64,000 nucleotides of DNA from CAVPCZ01 sp963779225 (GCA_963779225.1 CAVZWW010000003.1:496001-560000); one strand, 5' to 3'; positions 25,641-34,268 are shown, counted from the stretch's first letter. A program made the numbers and translations. The notes: generated by a model not told the origin, from the sequence alone.

Positions 25641-26660
25641 TCAGGCTATCTCGCGGACCAGCCGTTGGACGATTTCGATCGCGGTGACGCCATCCGCTTC
25701 AGCGTTGAAGTTGGTGACAATTCGATGACGGAGGGTGGGTCCTGCCATGAGCCGGACATCGTCGATGTCCGGTGTATGCCGTCCCGTCAGCACGGCACGG
25801 GTTTTTGCGCCCAGGATGAGATACTGGGATGCGCGCGGACCGGCACCCCACCGGAGCCAGTCCTTGACGAACTGCGGTGCCTGATCTGTCTTGGGGCGTG
25901 TGAGACGGGTAAGGCGCACGGCATACTCAATCACATTATCCGCTACGGGGACGCGGCGTATCAAATCCTGAAATACGGCAATCTGTGCTCCGGTAAGCAC
26001 GTGCTGTGGATCCGGTGTGTGGAGGCTGGTGGTGGACTTGACGATCTGCACCTCTTCTTCCGGAGTGGGATAATCCAGCCAGAGGTTGAACATGAAGCGG
26101 TCAAGCTGGGCCTCGGGAAGCGGATATGTTCCTTCCTGTTCGATGGGGTTTTGTGTCGCCAGGACGAAGAACGGTTCGCCGAGGGTATAGGTCTTTCCGG
26201 CGGCGGTGACCCGGTGTTCCTGCATGGCCTCGAGAAGTGCTGCTTGTGTTTTCGGCGGCGTGCGGTTGATCTCGTCTGCAAGGACGATATTGGCGAACAC
26301 CGGTCCGTACACGAAACGGAACTCCTTTGTACCCGTGCCGGAATGTTCTTCAATGATCTCCGTGCCCGTGATATCACTGGGCATCAGGTCCGGTGTGAAC
26401 TGGATCCGGTTGAACTGCAGGTCGAGAACACGTGCCAGGGTGCGGATCAGCAGGGTTTTGGCGAGTCCCGGAACGCCGACGAGCAGGCAATGACCGCGTG
26501 CAAGTAGGGCTATGAGGAGATGCTCAACGATCGCATCCTGTCCGATGATGACCTTCCCGATCTCGACACGCAGGGCGTCGTACGCTTCTTTGAGACGGCG
26601 CGCTTCGTCCACATCGCCTCTGCCGGTGTGCGGGGTTGAAGTCCTGGTCACGAAAGCCAT
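25641..26660 (-). CDS. MoxR-family AAA+ ATPase
   Basis: A 339-residue MoxR ATPase. Walker A reads GVPGLAKT, Walker B region NIVLADEINRTPPKTQAALLEAMQE, sensor 1 FVLATQNPIEQEGTYPLPEAQLDRF, all diagnostic of the family. MoxR proteins act with VWA-domain proteins to assemble or activate complexes, often in the envelope. The next gene, 5 bases downstream, encodes just such a VWA membrane protein. It follows a SurA-like gene by 9 bases, so the unit links envelope folding factors with the ATPase-VWA pair. Its own substrate is not evident. Confidence 0.93.
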   Translation of the reverse strand: MAFVTRTSTPHTGRGDVDEARRLKEAYDALRVEIGKVIIGQDAIVEHLLIALLARGHCLLVGVPGLAKTLLIRTLARVLDLQFNRIQFTPDLMPSDITGTEIIEEHSGTGTKEFRFVYGPVFANIVLADEINRTPPKTQAALLEAMQEHRVTAAGKTYTLGEPFFVLATQNPIEQEGTYPLPEAQLDRFMFNLWLDYPTPEEEVQIVKSTTSLHTPDPQHVLTGAQIAVFQDLIRRVPVADNVIEYAVRLTRLTRPKTDQAPQFVKDWLRWGAGPRASQYLILGAKTRAVLTGRHTPDIDDVRLMAGPTLRHRIVTNFNAEADGVTAIEIVQRLVREIA

Positions 26661-26669
26661 CCTTCCGGG

Positions 26670-27962
26670 TTAGAGGTAGATTTTCCAGTAGATCTTGCTC
26701 TTGAGTTCTTCGAGCCAGGTCTGGTAGTCTTTGGTGCGTTTGTAGTTGAGGGCAATGGCTTCAATCTTGTGGTAGTCCTGCTCCATCGTCATGGTATGTG
26801 CGGGTGTACGCTTGCGGACGAGGACGATGTGGTAGCCATAGGAATTGCCGACCGGGAGTCTCTCCGGCGCGCTGATATCACCGGTCTGCAAAGGCGAGAC
26901 GGTGGCACGCCAGTTCTGATCCATCTGTTCGAGTTCGAGCGTGCCGAGAGAGCCGCCGATAAGATTGGTTTCTTTATCTTCCGAATAGTGTTTGGCGAGC
27001 TCGGCGAAATTCTCCCCTGCGATCGCGCGTGCGCGGAGAGAATCCAGGAGCGCGATGGCGGCCTGGTCTCCGGCATCCGTGCGCTGGATACGAAGCAGGA
27101 TGTGGCGCACGCGAACAGCATCGCCGCGGCGCTCCATCAGCTGGATCAAATGCATGCCGAGTTCCGTCTCCACAATACCGGATGTTTGCCCTTCACGCAG
27201 GGCAAAGGCGGCACTTTCGAATTCCTTGACAAATTGTCCCCGGCGTACTAGCCCGAGATTGCCGCCGAGCTGGGCGCTGCCGGGATCCTGCGAATGACGT
27301 TTCGCGAGTTCACCGAAGTCGATACCCGCGGCAATACTATCCAGCAACAGCTGGGCCTGCGCACGAGTAGCAATCTGTTCCGCTTCGCCGAATTTCGGTT
27401 TGATGAAGATATGGGCAAGCTCCACCTCCTCAGGGACACGCGGCAGGCTGTCGCGATATACCCGGAAAAACTCCTCCGTTTCAAACCGCCCGACCTGTGC
27501 GGCACCGAACCGTTGCTGCTGCAGACGTTGTGCAAGCAGGTTCTTCCGCATCTCGTCCCGGTATTCACGCTTGATCCTGCTGAGCGGCATGCCATACATT
27601 TCTTCGAGACGCGCTTCGGACCCGACCTGCTGAACCCGTTGCTGGATTGCGGCATCGAGTTGCTGCTGGACCTCTTCGTCAGTGACGGTCACGCTGTCTT
27701 CAACGGCTTTCGCCACAACCAGTTTTTCGTTGATCATGGACTGGAGCACCTGCTCGCGCAGGCCCGGCGTCTGGGGATCAAGCCGGTTGTTGAGCAGGAA
27801 GAACTGCACCTGAGCGTTCAGCTCCGACTCCAGGATCAGATCGTTGTCCACGACGGCCACAATCCTGTCCATCACCTCCTGGGCAACGGCGGTGATGGCG
27901 CTGCCCAGCAGGAGGGCTGCGCAGGCAAGCACCGACAGGATTCTCAGACGTAGAGACATCAT
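26670..27962 (-). CDS. surA: Periplasmic chaperone SurA-like, two parvulin domains
   Basis: A 430-residue secreted protein with a signal peptide ending AITAVAQ. The SurA N-terminal region follows (about residues 28-165: VMDRIVAVVDNDLILESELNAQV). Two parvulin (PpiC) domains lie at about 178-280 (ELAHIFIKPK, FGELAKRHSQDPGSAQLGGNLG) and 283-385 (VRHILLRIQR, FAELAKHYSEDKETNLIGGSLG). This is the E. coli SurA layout; SurA escorts outer-membrane proteins. It is the third of three related genes in one operon, 1 base after the preceding gene. Confidence 0.93.
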   Translation of the reverse strand: MMSLRLRILSVLACAALLLGSAITAVAQEVMDRIVAVVDNDLILESELNAQVQFFLLNNRLDPQTPGLREQVLQSMINEKLVVAKAVEDSVTVTDEEVQQQLDAAIQQRVQQVGSEARLEEMYGMPLSRIKREYRDEMRKNLLAQRLQQQRFGAAQVGRFETEEFFRVYRDSLPRVPEEVELAHIFIKPKFGEAEQIATRAQAQLLLDSIAAGIDFGELAKRHSQDPGSAQLGGNLGLVRRGQFVKEFESAAFALREGQTSGIVETELGMHLIQLMERRGDAVRVRHILLRIQRTDAGDQAAIALLDSLRARAIAGENFAELAKHYSEDKETNLIGGSLGTLELEQMDQNWRATVSPLQTGDISAPERLPVGNSYGYHIVLVRKRTPAHTMTMEQDYHKIEAIALNYKRTKDYQTWLEELKSKIYWKIYL

Positions 27963-27963
27963 C

Positions 27964-28845
27964 CTACTCCTTCATGAGTGAAAAGCCCGTGTCTGGCGGG
28001 TTCCGGCGCACGTCGACGGAATGGCGTTCGCGCAGGGTACCGACAAATTCATCGTAGCGCCAGCGGCGGGCGTCCATAAGCAACCGTTCCTGCACTTCTT
28101 TCCGGACATAGGTCAGCGGTGGGATATCACCCTGCCGGTGAATTTCATGCACCCGGAGGATGGTGTATCCTCGGTCGGTCTTCAGGGGGAAGGAGACTTC
28201 TTCCCGCGGAAGGGTCCGGGCAAGCTTCCAGAGTTCTTCAGGAAACAGAGTCATCCGCGTGAAATACTGTCGGTTCGCCGACCACAGGGGGCGTGCGTTT
28301 GTGTTGGAGTCCGCTGCCATCCGTTGGAGTGCTTCCTCCCAGGATGTGCCGCGCAAAATTTTCGTGCGAAAGGCGTTCGCCGACTCACGGTCGATGAAGA
28401 GGACCATGCTTGCCAGAACGACATCTTCGCGCAGGGCAAACGTTGCCGCCGATGCGTTGAAATACGTGGCGACTTCTTCATCACCGGCGGCGGTGCTATC
28501 GATTGCTTGAAACACCTCGCGTTCAAGAAGTGCCGCCACGGCAAGACGCTTACGCGTCTGTGCGACCTGTTTCTGAAATCCCGGTGCATCAGTGATGCCC
28601 CGCCGCTCTGCCTCCTGGTACAATAGCTCTGTCACCACCCAGTCATTGACGTATTCTTGTGTCGATGCTCCGATCTCGCCCAGAGAATCGCGTGAATGAG
28701 CAATATCATCCTCGGTGAGGACAGTCGCATTGACGCGCGCGACGTACCCGCCGTCGCCGGATCGTCCGGAACAGCCGCTGAGCACGAGGAGAGCGACGAC
28801 CAGCGCGGTCGCCCATGCGTACGAGGGGCTATTTTTCCGGTGCAA
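27964..28845 (-). CDS. SurA/PpiC-related lipoprotein
   Basis: A 293-residue lipoprotein: a basic N-terminus, a hydrophobic stretch and a lipobox LVLSGC with the acylated Cys at residue 25. A SurA N-terminal-like helical part (about 40-120) is followed by a degenerate peptidyl-prolyl isomerase domain (about 135-250: VVLASMVLFIDRESANAFRTKIL, YTILRVHEIHRQGDIPPLTYVRKEV) without the usual GGDLG loop, so catalysis is doubtful and a holdase role is more likely. It overlaps the end of the upstream foldase gene by 17 bases and is followed by surA. Membrane destination is not determined by the sequence. Confidence 0.8.
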   Translation of the reverse strand: MHRKNSPSYAWATALVVALLVLSGCSGRSGDGGYVARVNATVLTEDDIAHSRDSLGEIGASTQEYVNDWVVTELLYQEAERRGITDAPGFQKQVAQTRKRLAVAALLEREVFQAIDSTAAGDEEVATYFNASAATFALREDVVLASMVLFIDRESANAFRTKILRGTSWEEALQRMAADSNTNARPLWSANRQYFTRMTLFPEELWKLARTLPREEVSFPLKTDRGYTILRVHEIHRQGDIPPLTYVRKEVQERLLMDARRWRYDEFVGTLRERHSVDVRRNPPDTGFSLMKE

Positions 28846-31189
28846 AAGCGTTCTTCAAGACCTCCTTGTTTTCCACCACGGGATGCTCCTGCCTGATACG
28901 TGCCAGCCACTCCGCTTCCAGGCGTTTTGATTCATAATCCTGGAACGCACTTGATACTTCAGCTCCCGCCTCTTCAAACGACTTTTCCCGCGCCGCTTCA
29001 CGACGGTCCAGGCGGACAAGGGAATATCCCACCTTATAGCTGAACGGAGCTGATACGGTGCCCGGAGCAAGAGAGTCCGCCCGGCGTGCACGATCATCAG
29101 CTGAGGGGGCCAGCACAGACCGTTCGATCTGACTGATCACCAGCGGTTGGCGGCCCAGGATCTGGATGTCCACCCGTTGTGTCGTCCCTGCGGAATCCTT
29201 CCCGCGTATCAACTTCTGCGGACGCATTTCGGACAGCAGGCGATCGGCGGTGATTCCATGGGTTTTGGTGAACAACTTCTTGATTGCATCCATCCGCAAG
29301 CGGGCCAGTTTTTCGTTTTGATTTTTGCGCGATCCCGTGTCCGGGTAGGCAATCAGCATCGCTTTGAGTCCGGGATCCTGTGTAAGAGCGGTGCTGATGG
29401 CGCTGCAAGTGTTCTTCCCCTTCGCCTGCAGTGCAGCCTTGCCGCGTGCAAAGCGCACCGCAAACTGCACAGGCTCCTTCATCCGCACGGAATCCTCGTA
29501 GGCAACCTGTTCAAAGCTCTTTCCTTCGTCCAGCTTGGCGCGTATCTTCTGTGCCTGTGGCTCGGACGCCGCACGGATTTCCGTAAACATCACACGATCG
29601 GGATACGTAAACTTCTCCCGGTGAGCAGCGAAATAGATGCGTAAAAGAGAGTCGCTGGCAGTGACTTTGTTCCAGACCTGTTCCTGCTCCACCTGGTACA
29701 ACAGGATCCCCTCGCGGTATTCGCGGAGGATACCGGCAAAGACAGGATCCTGCCGCTCAAGGATGTCTGATTTTGCCGCAAAAATCAGCTGCTCTGAAAT
29801 CTTGTCCAGGGCGGGCCGGAGCGATGCCGGATTGAGGGAAAGGCTGGACCATTCAAGACGCGATTTGATCATCGAGATAACGGTATCAACGGTGATTGCC
29901 GCCCCCCCGACCCGGAACATCACCGTATGCCCGAATGCAGGAGAGATCCTTGCCGTCCAGGCGCTGTCCCGTGTCGTCTTGGTGGAATCGAATGCTCCAA
30001 GGAAAGCGGTGACGACGGAATCATGTTGTACGAACTGCACTTCACGCTTCGTGCGTTCAAGCATGGCTGCGTATTCTGCCGGGAACCGTTGCTGCTGGAA
30101 CAGATTCTGCAGGTCCTGTTTGCTTTCGCTGAATGTTTTCGGCGGTCGTGTTTCATAACACTTGATGATGTGGTATCCGTAGACTGTGCGGACAACGGGG
30201 GACACCTGACCGGGACGCAGCCGGATGGCCACTTCGTCGAATGGCTGCGGCCAGCGTCCACGGGTGAACCATCCCAGATCGCCACCGCGACCGGAGGAAC
30301 CGCCGTCACCGGAATTGCGCACGGCCAGTTCGGCGAAATCGATTCCGCGTGTCAGGCTGTCATTGATGGCGACAATTTTCGCATATGCCTCCGCCGTGTC
30401 TTCGGGAGAGGGTGTCTGACTGGGGAACCGGATCATGATGTGGCTGGCGTGGACTTCGCCCGGAGCGGGCTTGCGGTCCGTGACTTTGACAACGTGGAGG
30501 CCGAACCGCGTGCGGACAGGTGTGGAAGTGATCTCGCCGGTTTTCAGCGCATAAACGGCGTCTTCAAATTCCGGCACCATACGTCCGACCGAAAAGTAAT
30601 AAAGATCGCCCTTGTTCTGCTGTGCGCTGGGATCCTGCGAGAAGCTCATGGCCAGCTGGCCAAAATCTTTCCCCGCCTTCGCTTCCTTGATAATGTCTTC
30701 CGCCTGACGGAGGACGGCCGCGGAGTCATCCGCTGTGGCGTCCTGGCGGTAAGTCAACAGGATGTGACTGGCGCGGATTTCCTCCATGCTGCGGTCATAC
30801 AGTTTCCGCACCCCCGGGGATACCAACTCCCGTTCCGTTACATAGGACGATGCCAGACTTCCCTTGACCTGCTGAATCTCACCGAGGAGCTCCGGTCGCC
30901 GGTCGAGTCCCTGCTGATACGCATCGGCCAGCTTCAAACGGTACTTCAGCATCAGGTCGAGAAACCGCTCGCGATCTTCCATGGATGCCGTTTTGGCTGT
31001 ATCCACGTTTCCATTGCTCTTGATATAGAGTTTCTCATAGTCGTCAAGGGTGATGGGTTCCTTGCCGATGGTTGCCACGACAGCTTCCTTGGATCCCGAC
31101 GAGCAGCCGGGGGTCAGCAAGGACATGCCACCCAAAAGGGCGAAAAGGGGCATCAGGGAAGAGCAAAATGCAAGGGTTTTCCGTCTCAC
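28829..31189 (-). CDS. Multidomain parvulin foldase lipoprotein with an OmpA-like domain
   Basis: A 786-residue lipoprotein (lipobox TPGC, Cys at 29) of the PpiD/SurA type. Two intact parvulin domains lie at about residues 138-240 (IRASHILLTYRQD, GDLYYFSVGRMVPEFEDAV) and 246-348 (VHASHIMIRFPS, GGDLGWFTRGRWPQPFDEV). A third starts at about 530 (VMFTEIRAASEPQAQKIRAKL) and resumes at about 690-730 (SFSYK-like PFSYKVGYSLVRLDRRE). Between the halves, about 573-678, stands a segment matching the OmpA peptidoglycan-binding fold: FARGKAALQAKG, PDTGSRKNQNEKLARLR, QRVDIQIL. The Asp and Arg that bind diaminopimelate in OmpA are kept. The start is GTG after GGAG. First gene of a six-cistron envelope operon. 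Confidence 0.85.
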   Translation of the reverse strand: MRRKTLAFCSSLMPLFALLGGMSLLTPGCSSGSKEAVVATIGKEPITLDDYEKLYIKSNGNVDTAKTASMEDRERFLDLMLKYRLKLADAYQQGLDRRPELLGEIQQVKGSLASSYVTERELVSPGVRKLYDRSMEEIRASHILLTYRQDATADDSAAVLRQAEDIIKEAKAGKDFGQLAMSFSQDPSAQQNKGDLYYFSVGRMVPEFEDAVYALKTGEITSTPVRTRFGLHVVKVTDRKPAPGEVHASHIMIRFPSQTPSPEDTAEAYAKIVAINDSLTRGIDFAELAVRNSGDGGSSGRGGDLGWFTRGRWPQPFDEVAIRLRPGQVSPVVRTVYGYHIIKCYETRPPKTFSESKQDLQNLFQQQRFPAEYAAMLERTKREVQFVQHDSVVTAFLGAFDSTKTTRDSAWTARISPAFGHTVMFRVGGAAITVDTVISMIKSRLEWSSLSLNPASLRPALDKISEQLIFAAKSDILERQDPVFAGILREYREGILLYQVEQEQVWNKVTASDSLLRIYFAAHREKFTYPDRVMFTEIRAASEPQAQKIRAKLDEGKSFEQVAYEDSVRMKEPVQFAVRFARGKAALQAKGKNTCSAISTALTQDPGLKAMLIAYPDTGSRKNQNEKLARLRMDAIKKLFTKTHGITADRLLSEMRPQKLIRGKDSAGTTQRVDIQILGRQPLVISQIERSVLAPSADDRARRADSLAPGTVSAPFSYKVGYSLVRLDRREAAREKSFEEAGAEVSSAFQDYESKRLEAEWLARIRQEHPVVENKEVLKNAFAPEK

Positions 31190-31224
31190 GGCTGTACTCC
31201 ATGATTAATACTGGTATTCATTGA

Positions 31225-31254
31225 GGGCTGCCGCCGTAGCACGGTGGCTGGCCC
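31225..31254 (-). other. Hairpin in the leader of the chaperone operon
   Basis: In the predicted leader, 31225-31237 and 31241-31254 form an imperfect stem (GGGC, GCC and CCGT blocks pair with ACGG, GGC and GCCC) around an AGC loop. No T run follows, so it is not a terminator. It could protect or regulate the mRNA; a chance GC-rich pairing is possible. Confidence 0.35.
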
Positions 31255-31263
31255 CCTGAGCAG

Positions 31264-31303
31264 ATTATAAGTCTACAGAAAACGCGGCTCAATTTCAAGA
31301 ACG
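31264..31303 (-). promoter_or_regulatory. Promoter of the chaperone-MoxR-VWA operon
   Basis: On the minus strand TTGAGC (31292-31287) and a perfect TATAAT (31269-31264) are 17 bases apart. The -35 lies within CGTTCTTGAAATTGAGC (31303-31287), nearly identical to the element at the rpmH promoter. The start would be near 31257, giving a leader of about 68 bases. Confidence 0.65.
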
Positions 31304-31311
31304 GGAAAGGG

Positions 31312-32553
31312 CTACAGGCGATGCAGTGCTCTCCGGAAATCATCCTGGAGATCTTCGATTCCCTCCACGCCGGTGGAAATCCGGATCATGCCCGGCGTGA
31401 CGCCGTGCCGCCGTAGTTCACCGGCGGTCATTCCTACATGTGAAGAAAGAACAGGAATGCTCACCAGCGTTTCCGCGCCGCCCAGAGACATGGCATTCAC
31501 CGCGACGCGCAGTGCGTCGCAGACACGTATGGCGTTCCGCACGCCTCCGCTGACCTCAATCGTCACCATGCCTCCGTATCCCAGTCCACCGGCATCCACC
31601 ATCTGCCTCCGGGCGACGGCATGATCCGGGTGCGAAGGGAGACCCGGGTAGAAGACACGGACAACCTTTGGATGACGCTCGAGAAATCCTGCCAGTTGCA
31701 TGGCATTGGTGTTCTGGCGCTCCACGCGGAGGGTGAGGGTCTTCAAACTGCGCAGAAGGAGAAACGCGGCGAAGGGGTCGGCGCATCCGCCGTAATACTT
31801 CATCTGATGATGGGTCCCGGCGACAAACGCCCGGCTACCGGCAACAACACCCGCGATGATGTCCGAATGGCCGCCGAGATACTTTGTCGCGCTTTCAATT
31901 ACCACGTCCGCACCCAGGATGAAGGGATGCTGGTTCAGGCTGGTGGCAAAGGTGTTATCCACGACAATGGTGATCGCGTGACGCACCCGGCGTTCTGCGG
32001 CCCGCACCGCACGCACCAGTGGCACAATATCCACAATACGCAACGCCGGATTCGTGGGTGTCTCCAGGTACACAAGACGGGTGTGCCTGTCGACGAGTGC
32101 CGCCATGCTCTCGGGGCGGTCGGGGCGCAAATACCGCACACCGATTCCGTGACGGGGAAGAATGTCCCGGAAAAAACGGTAGGTCCCCCCGTACAGCGAG
32201 GGCGTACTGATCACGTTGTCTCCGGACTGTGCCAGAGCCAGCAGGGATGAAGAGATGGCGGCCATGCCCGAGGACAGGAGGAGGGCTTTCTCCGCGCCCA
32301 TGATCAGTGCAAGCCGTTCTTCCGCCTGACGCACGGTGGGGTTGTGATAGCGGGTATACACGTACACAGCGGGATCTCCGCCGGCATATCGTATGGCGTC
32401 CTGTGAATTCCGGAATCTGTATGTCGAGGTTTGAATGATGGGTGGCGCCACCGGTCCCTGGTATGCGTGGAGTTCATTGCCGTGGATTGCACGTGTGGCG
32501 ATGCTGCGGGCAGCACTGGATGATGGGTGGCGCATAGGAAATTCCCTGGTCAT
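31312..32553 (-). CDS. PLP-dependent trans-sulfuration enzyme (cystathionine gamma-synthase/lyase or methionine gamma-lyase family)
   Basis: A Cys/Met metabolism PLP enzyme of 413 residues. Family motifs include YTRYHNPTVRQAEERLALIMGAE, the aromatic Tyr in SLYGGTYRFF, LVYLETPTNPALRIVDI, VVDNTFATSLNQHP and the PLP-Lys in IESATKYLGGHSDIIAGV. Substrate class (MetB, MetC-like, MGL or O-acylhomoserine sulfhydrylase) cannot be settled from these. Its ATG overlaps the stop of rqcH (ATGA); a second ATG six codons later has AGGGA at better spacing. No other methionine gene is nearby, so its place next to rqcH is unexplained. Confidence 0.88.
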   Translation of the reverse strand: MTREFPMRHPSSSAARSIATRAIHGNELHAYQGPVAPPIIQTSTYRFRNSQDAIRYAGGDPAVYVYTRYHNPTVRQAEERLALIMGAEKALLLSSGMAAISSSLLALAQSGDNVISTPSLYGGTYRFFRDILPRHGIGVRYLRPDRPESMAALVDRHTRLVYLETPTNPALRIVDIVPLVRAVRAAERRVRHAITIVVDNTFATSLNQHPFILGADVVIESATKYLGGHSDIIAGVVAGSRAFVAGTHHQMKYYGGCADPFAAFLLLRSLKTLTLRVERQNTNAMQLAGFLERHPKVVRVFYPGLPSHPDHAVARRQMVDAGGLGYGGMVTIEVSGGVRNAIRVCDALRVAVNAMSLGGAETLVSIPVLSSHVGMTAGELRRHGVTPGMIRISTGVEGIEDLQDDFRRALHRL

Positions 32554-34211
32554 TCGTTGGTGGGGGAGAGGGCGCCGGGCGGAAGGCCCGGCTCGACAAT
32601 AAGGACTTCTTCACGCTGGAGCACCACCGATCCCGCCTTTGCACCTTTGGGCTTGTGCACATATTTGCGTTTTGTCACGGCGACGGGAACCAGTCGGGCG
32701 GTACGCATCTTGCTGTAGTATGCTGCGATTGCCGCCGCCTGCAGCCGTGCGCGTTTACCCGGCGTGCCGGAGGCAGAAGCGACCTTCAGGATGACGTGGG
32801 ATCCCGGTGCGCCGCGCGCGTGAAACCAGAGATCTTCCGGACGGGCGTGGCGCAGGGTGAGTTCATCGTTTTCCTCGCTGCTTTTGCCGGCCCACACCTC
32901 GAAGCCCCCCTCCACGGTGAATACGCGGAAACGAAGGCGTTCTTCGTCCTGCGGGTCGCCCGCCCCCGCCCGCTGCAACCGTTCGTTATTGCGTTTCATA
33001 TACTCATTTAACTCCCGTCGGCTGTGCACATGTGTGAGTTCGTCAAGGAGGGATTCCGTGCGCCGGACGGTGCCCGCGTAGGCCTGCAAGCGCTCCTCGG
33101 CCAACAATCGTGCCCGTCGCGCGCGTTTGGCTTTTTCAAAGTACCGCTGTGCATTCTGAACGGCGGAGAGTGTCGGGATCAGCGGGATAACCTCCGCCGG
33201 GGATTCTCCGCCGATCGTCACCTCGGAAACGCCGTGCGGCACGATGTGAAGATGTTGCATCAGCAACGCGCCATGCTGCTGATACAGACCGGCACGGTCT
33301 GCACCGTCCCGGTCTGCCTCCATGGCGACCATGCTTCGCCTGAGCCGTTCGAGGCGATGCACGAGCGCCGTCTGCTGCCGTTGCTTTTCGGTCAGATACG
33401 TTTCGGATGTGCGCGCCCGGACGTAGAATGCGTGCAGTGCTTCCTGGATATTCTCGAACAGCAATTCGCGGGCGGCAGTGACATGGTGGAGCGGACAGAG
33501 CGAAAAGTGGAGCGGAGCATCCTCGGGGTCAAGCAAAACACGTGGAGGAGCCAGAGTCAGTTCGTGCACAACCTCATTGAGTGCGGCACACACCTGTTGC
33601 AGCGCTTCAGGTCCGGCCTCATCAACGGTTGCGTCGAGAGCACGTCCGCTGCGAAACACCCCTTCACGCCGCACGACAGCCGGAAGCTGTGGAAAGAGGC
33701 GCTGGAGAGCTGTGGTCAACAGCATTCCGGGCGGCATGTTCCCGGAAGGGGTACCCGCTTCGGTCCCGGGAATCTGCCGGGATGCGGGTGGAGCAAAGTG
33801 TGTTCCGACAAGTTCCCGCGCATGCTTGAACGCATCCAGAATGACGGATGAAGAGTCGAGCAGCAGCGCATTGCTGCGCGCGCCGAAGAAGAGGATCTGG
33901 AGCGAGCCACTGCCGGTGAAATCGATCCTGAGAACCCTGTCTGAAGGTGACATGCCGGCCGACAGGACCGTCTTACCGATGCACGCGGGAAAAATGTCCA
34001 CAGAATTCTTCCGGGCTCTCGCCATTGCCGGATGCAGGAAACAGGTATTCAAACGCTGGGCGCACGACACCAGCAGATTGGGGCCCTGTTTGCCGAATGA
34101 GAAGACGAACTCATCACGCTCCTGAGAATAGACTTCCGAAACGGAGAGTCCGGGAAGGCGTTCTGCGAGACCGGAAGCGACGCGGAGAAGAGTGTGGTAG
34201 GCAGAGTGCAT
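32550..34211 (-). CDS. rqcH: NFACT-family ribosome quality control protein (RqcH-like)
   Basis: A 553-residue NFACT protein (FbpA/RqcH/NEMF family). The NFACT-N part covers about residues 1-170 (VSEVYSQERDEFVFSFG, RVLRIDFTGSGSLQILFFGARSNALLLD), a coiled-coil middle about 270-400, and NFACT-R at the C-terminus (EDLWFHARGAPGSHVILK, AYYSKMRTARLVPVAVTKRKYVHKPKG). Bacterial RqcH binds obstructed 50S subunits and adds Ala tails to stalled chains. An open frame 13 codons longer starts at GTG 34250, but the promoter lies within it; the ATG at 34211 is a few bases from the predicted transcript start and is preferred. Fibronectin binding is an older name for the family. Confidence 0.87.
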   Translation of the reverse strand: MHSAYHTLLRVASGLAERLPGLSVSEVYSQERDEFVFSFGKQGPNLLVSCAQRLNTCFLHPAMARARKNSVDIFPACIGKTVLSAGMSPSDRVLRIDFTGSGSLQILFFGARSNALLLDSSSVILDAFKHARELVGTHFAPPASRQIPGTEAGTPSGNMPPGMLLTTALQRLFPQLPAVVRREGVFRSGRALDATVDEAGPEALQQVCAALNEVVHELTLAPPRVLLDPEDAPLHFSLCPLHHVTAARELLFENIQEALHAFYVRARTSETYLTEKQRQQTALVHRLERLRRSMVAMEADRDGADRAGLYQQHGALLMQHLHIVPHGVSEVTIGGESPAEVIPLIPTLSAVQNAQRYFEKAKRARRARLLAEERLQAYAGTVRRTESLLDELTHVHSRRELNEYMKRNNERLQRAGAGDPQDEERLRFRVFTVEGGFEVWAGKSSEENDELTLRHARPEDLWFHARGAPGSHVILKVASASGTPGKRARLQAAAIAAYYSKMRTARLVPVAVTKRKYVHKPKGAKAGSVVLQREEVLIVEPGLPPGALSPTNE

Positions 34212-34223
34212 GATGTTATTCAC

Positions 34224-34252
34224 AATATACCGAAAAGCGCGGTATTTCACAA
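34224..34252 (-). promoter_or_regulatory. Promoter of rqcH
   Basis: On the minus strand TTGTGA (34252-34247) and TATATT (34229-34224) are 17 bases apart. The expected start at about 34217 leaves only some 6 bases before the ATG at 34211, so the mRNA would be nearly leaderless and lack a Shine-Dalgarno. Confidence 0.6.
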
Positions 34253-34268
34253 TTTTTCGCGGTTTTGA

